Source: Heyndrickxia shackletonii (GTDB lineage: Bacteria > Bacillota > Bacilli > Bacillales > Bacillaceae_C). From it: a stretch of DNA of 64,000 nt. Below the pieces are notes generated by a model. That model searched no databases and was not told where the DNA came from. It saw nothing but the letters and a program-made list of their open reading frames with translations. Of the stretch, positions 62,862 to 64,000 are shown in pieces. Where the stretch lies: positions 1,425,678 through 1,489,677 of the forward strand of contig NZ_LJJC01000004.1 in NCBI RefSeq assembly GCF_001420715.1, read 5' to 3'. The number at the start of each line of letters is the position of its first letter. Position 1 is the first letter of the stretch. A program made the position numbers and the translations under genes.

Positions 62862-64000
62862 TCAGCGAAATACTGGGTCCCATACAATTTCTAATTTATC
62901 TCCGTCTATGACAGTTTCGTAGAAAGTCGTTTCTTCTCCATTTTTTAATAGATGAAATTTCCCTGAGCTCTCCTTCGGTATATCGATTTCTACATATCGG
63001 AATAAATCTTGGAATATAAAAGGTTCCATCTCCATTTCTTTCATTTCAATCACATCACCGTGTGAAAGTATATCTGATTCAGATAGTTTTACTTCATTTC
63101 TATACCATTCTATTCTTGATTTCTTCATCGTAATTTTTTTACCATTAAAGAAAACATTTATTTGATAGTAGAGTGGTATGTTTTTTATGTCTGCAAGATG
63201 TTTAATCGTGCTAAGTTTACTGGAAACTACTTGAACATGATCGTTATCATGAAATGACTGTGAAAGCTTTGCAGGGTTATCATTTAATAATAATTTACTT
63301 GAAAAAGCAAGCAAGAATGTTTCCTTGCCATTTAACCGAATTCTAAATGGCTGTAAATCAGTAAGCAGCTTATCCTGCTTCGTTGTCTTCAGCAGCTCCT
63401 CAATTGTATTAGGAAAATGAATCTCTAGTTCATCTCGATCTTTCAGTAATGTATCCGTAGTCACGATTTCACCATTCATTTTAATTAAGGTTGTTATTTC
63501 ATATTTTTTCCCGTTAATAAATGTAACTTTAGATGGGATATCGTCCAGCATCTGACCGATCGTGATTTGTGGTGATTGCCCATCCATTCCTTTTACAGCA
63601 ATTATTTCGTCACCATTTTGCACAGGCTCATCCAACCCGCATTCCACACCATTTTTTTTAATAATGGGTGGAAGTCCATGATCACCAGGTAATGTAATTT
63701 GTTGACCATTTATTTGAACAATAATGGCCATGCCAGGCTTTCCATGTAATGAACTCACTTTTGTGCCAGATGCTAATAAACAGTCCCCAATGGTAAGCTG
63801 CTTTACCTCGAATAAACGGACAGGCTGATCGTTCACGTAGACGGTAACATAATGAACGGGAGTAAGATCCGCTGCTATGGCAATTCCAATTGGTGTAATA
63901 AATTCCGGTCCCATTGGGATTTTCTCAGAAAAGCGCAAGCCCTGAATGGCGCTAGAATCACGAATCGCAACACGATTTTCAGGAAGTTGCAGGCATTCGG
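62862..64000 (-). CDS. FtsA/PilM-like protein, C-terminal part (runs off the window)
   Basis: The frame stays open to the right edge (upstream residues include ECLQLPENRVAIR), so the start is outside. Residues near the edge (GPEFITPIGIAIAA) are the last strand and helix of an actin-like domain as in FtsA/PilM 'cell division protein' homologues of Bacillus. The remaining 340 residues form several beta-rich repeats, each ending in a G-D-x-[ILV] turn: NGDEIIAV, KDRDELEIHF, NDHVQVV, HGDVIEM and DGDKLEIVW. Role unknown; a cell-surface or division function is only inferred. Confidence 0.82.
   Translation of the reverse strand, partial: ECLQLPENRVAIRDSSAIQGLRFSEKIPMGPEFITPIGIAIAADLTPVHYVTVYVNDQPVRLFEVKQLTIGDCLLASGTKVSSLHGKPGMAIIVQINGQQITLPGDHGLPPIIKKNGVECGLDEPVQNGDEIIAVKGMDGQSPQITIGQMLDDIPSKVTFINGKKYEITTLIKMNGEIVTTDTLLKDRDELEIHFPNTIEELLKTTKQDKLLTDLQPFRIRLNGKETFLLAFSSKLLLNDNPAKLSQSFHDNDHVQVVSSKLSTIKHLADIKNIPLYYQINVFFNGKKITMKKSRIEWYRNEVKLSESDILSHGDVIEMKEMEMEPFIFQDLFRYVEIDIPKESSGKFHLLKNGEETTFYETVIDGDKLEIVWDPVFR

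Overview
The window is AT-rich DNA from a member of the Bacillaceae (Bacillus sensu lato). Three things point there: a 23S-5S-21 tRNA array in the order of the Bacillus subtilis rrnB-trnB cluster, long synteny with the B. subtilis yt* region (men genes, pckA-metK-asnB, ytpAB, leuS, pepV-dat, ytlPQ-ytmP-ytzH-trmB, ytpPQ, sftA-murC, ytxGH), and Gram-positive regulatory RNAs (SAM-I riboswitch, T-box). Species cannot be fixed from this sequence. There is no prophage, CRISPR array or plasmid replication gene. The one intact mobile element is a class C group II intron.

Layout. 1-2625: 3' end of a 23S gene, 5S and 21 tRNA genes, ending in a strong terminator. 2934-11876: menaquinone synthesis, with menA divergent from menF-menD-menH-menB-menE-menC, i.e. 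the complete chorismate-to-demethylmenaquinone set minus the DHNA-CoA thioesterase and the final methylase. 11890-17500: small conserved Bacillus proteins (DUF1540, YidD, YtzI, a DUF6154-like protein), an SsuABC-type uptake operon, a YtmA hydrolase and a DUF2584 protein. 17503-23595: pckA with a probable CcpN operator, metK behind a SAM-I riboswitch, and asnB. 23566-28147: a secreted C39-type peptidase, ytpA-ytpB (phospholipase and C35 terpene synthase) and ytqB-ytqA. 28474-37200: ytzC, an MFS transporter, T-box-controlled leuS, a rhodanese, cse60, ytfP and the lipid II flippase ytgP/murJ. 37404-40881: a coiled-coil protein, the pseudouridine synthase ytzG, then the group IIC intron immediately after the ytzG terminator, and ytzE. 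41434-48899: pepV-dat, thpR-ytlQ, ytmP, ytzH, trmB and ytnP. 48968-64000: ytzB, an LtaS-family synthase, M42 peptidase, DUF84 NTPase, a lipoprotein, ytpP-ytpQ, a YhcN/YlaJ spore lipoprotein, sftA, murC, an M29 aminopeptidase, sigma-B-type ytxGH, and the C-terminal part of an FtsA/PilM-like protein that runs off the right edge.

The gene content is core Bacillus housekeeping, so the novelty lies between genes. Seven copies of a roughly 115-175 bp MITE-like non-coding element, with about 26-bp imperfect terminal inverted repeats and a conserved interior, sit in intergenic regions from 19.3 to 49.5 kb, usually just 5' of a gene (metK, asnB, ytpA, ytzC, pepV, ytmP, ytzB/ltaS-like). One copy has matched changes in both ends that keep the termini complementary. 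Two other dispersed repeat families, a REP-like palindrome cluster, a damaged duplication inside the tRNA array, a tRNA-Thr with a CGT anticodon, a riboswitch with an unusually long P3 arm and a probable ATT-initiated lipoprotein gene are reported separately.
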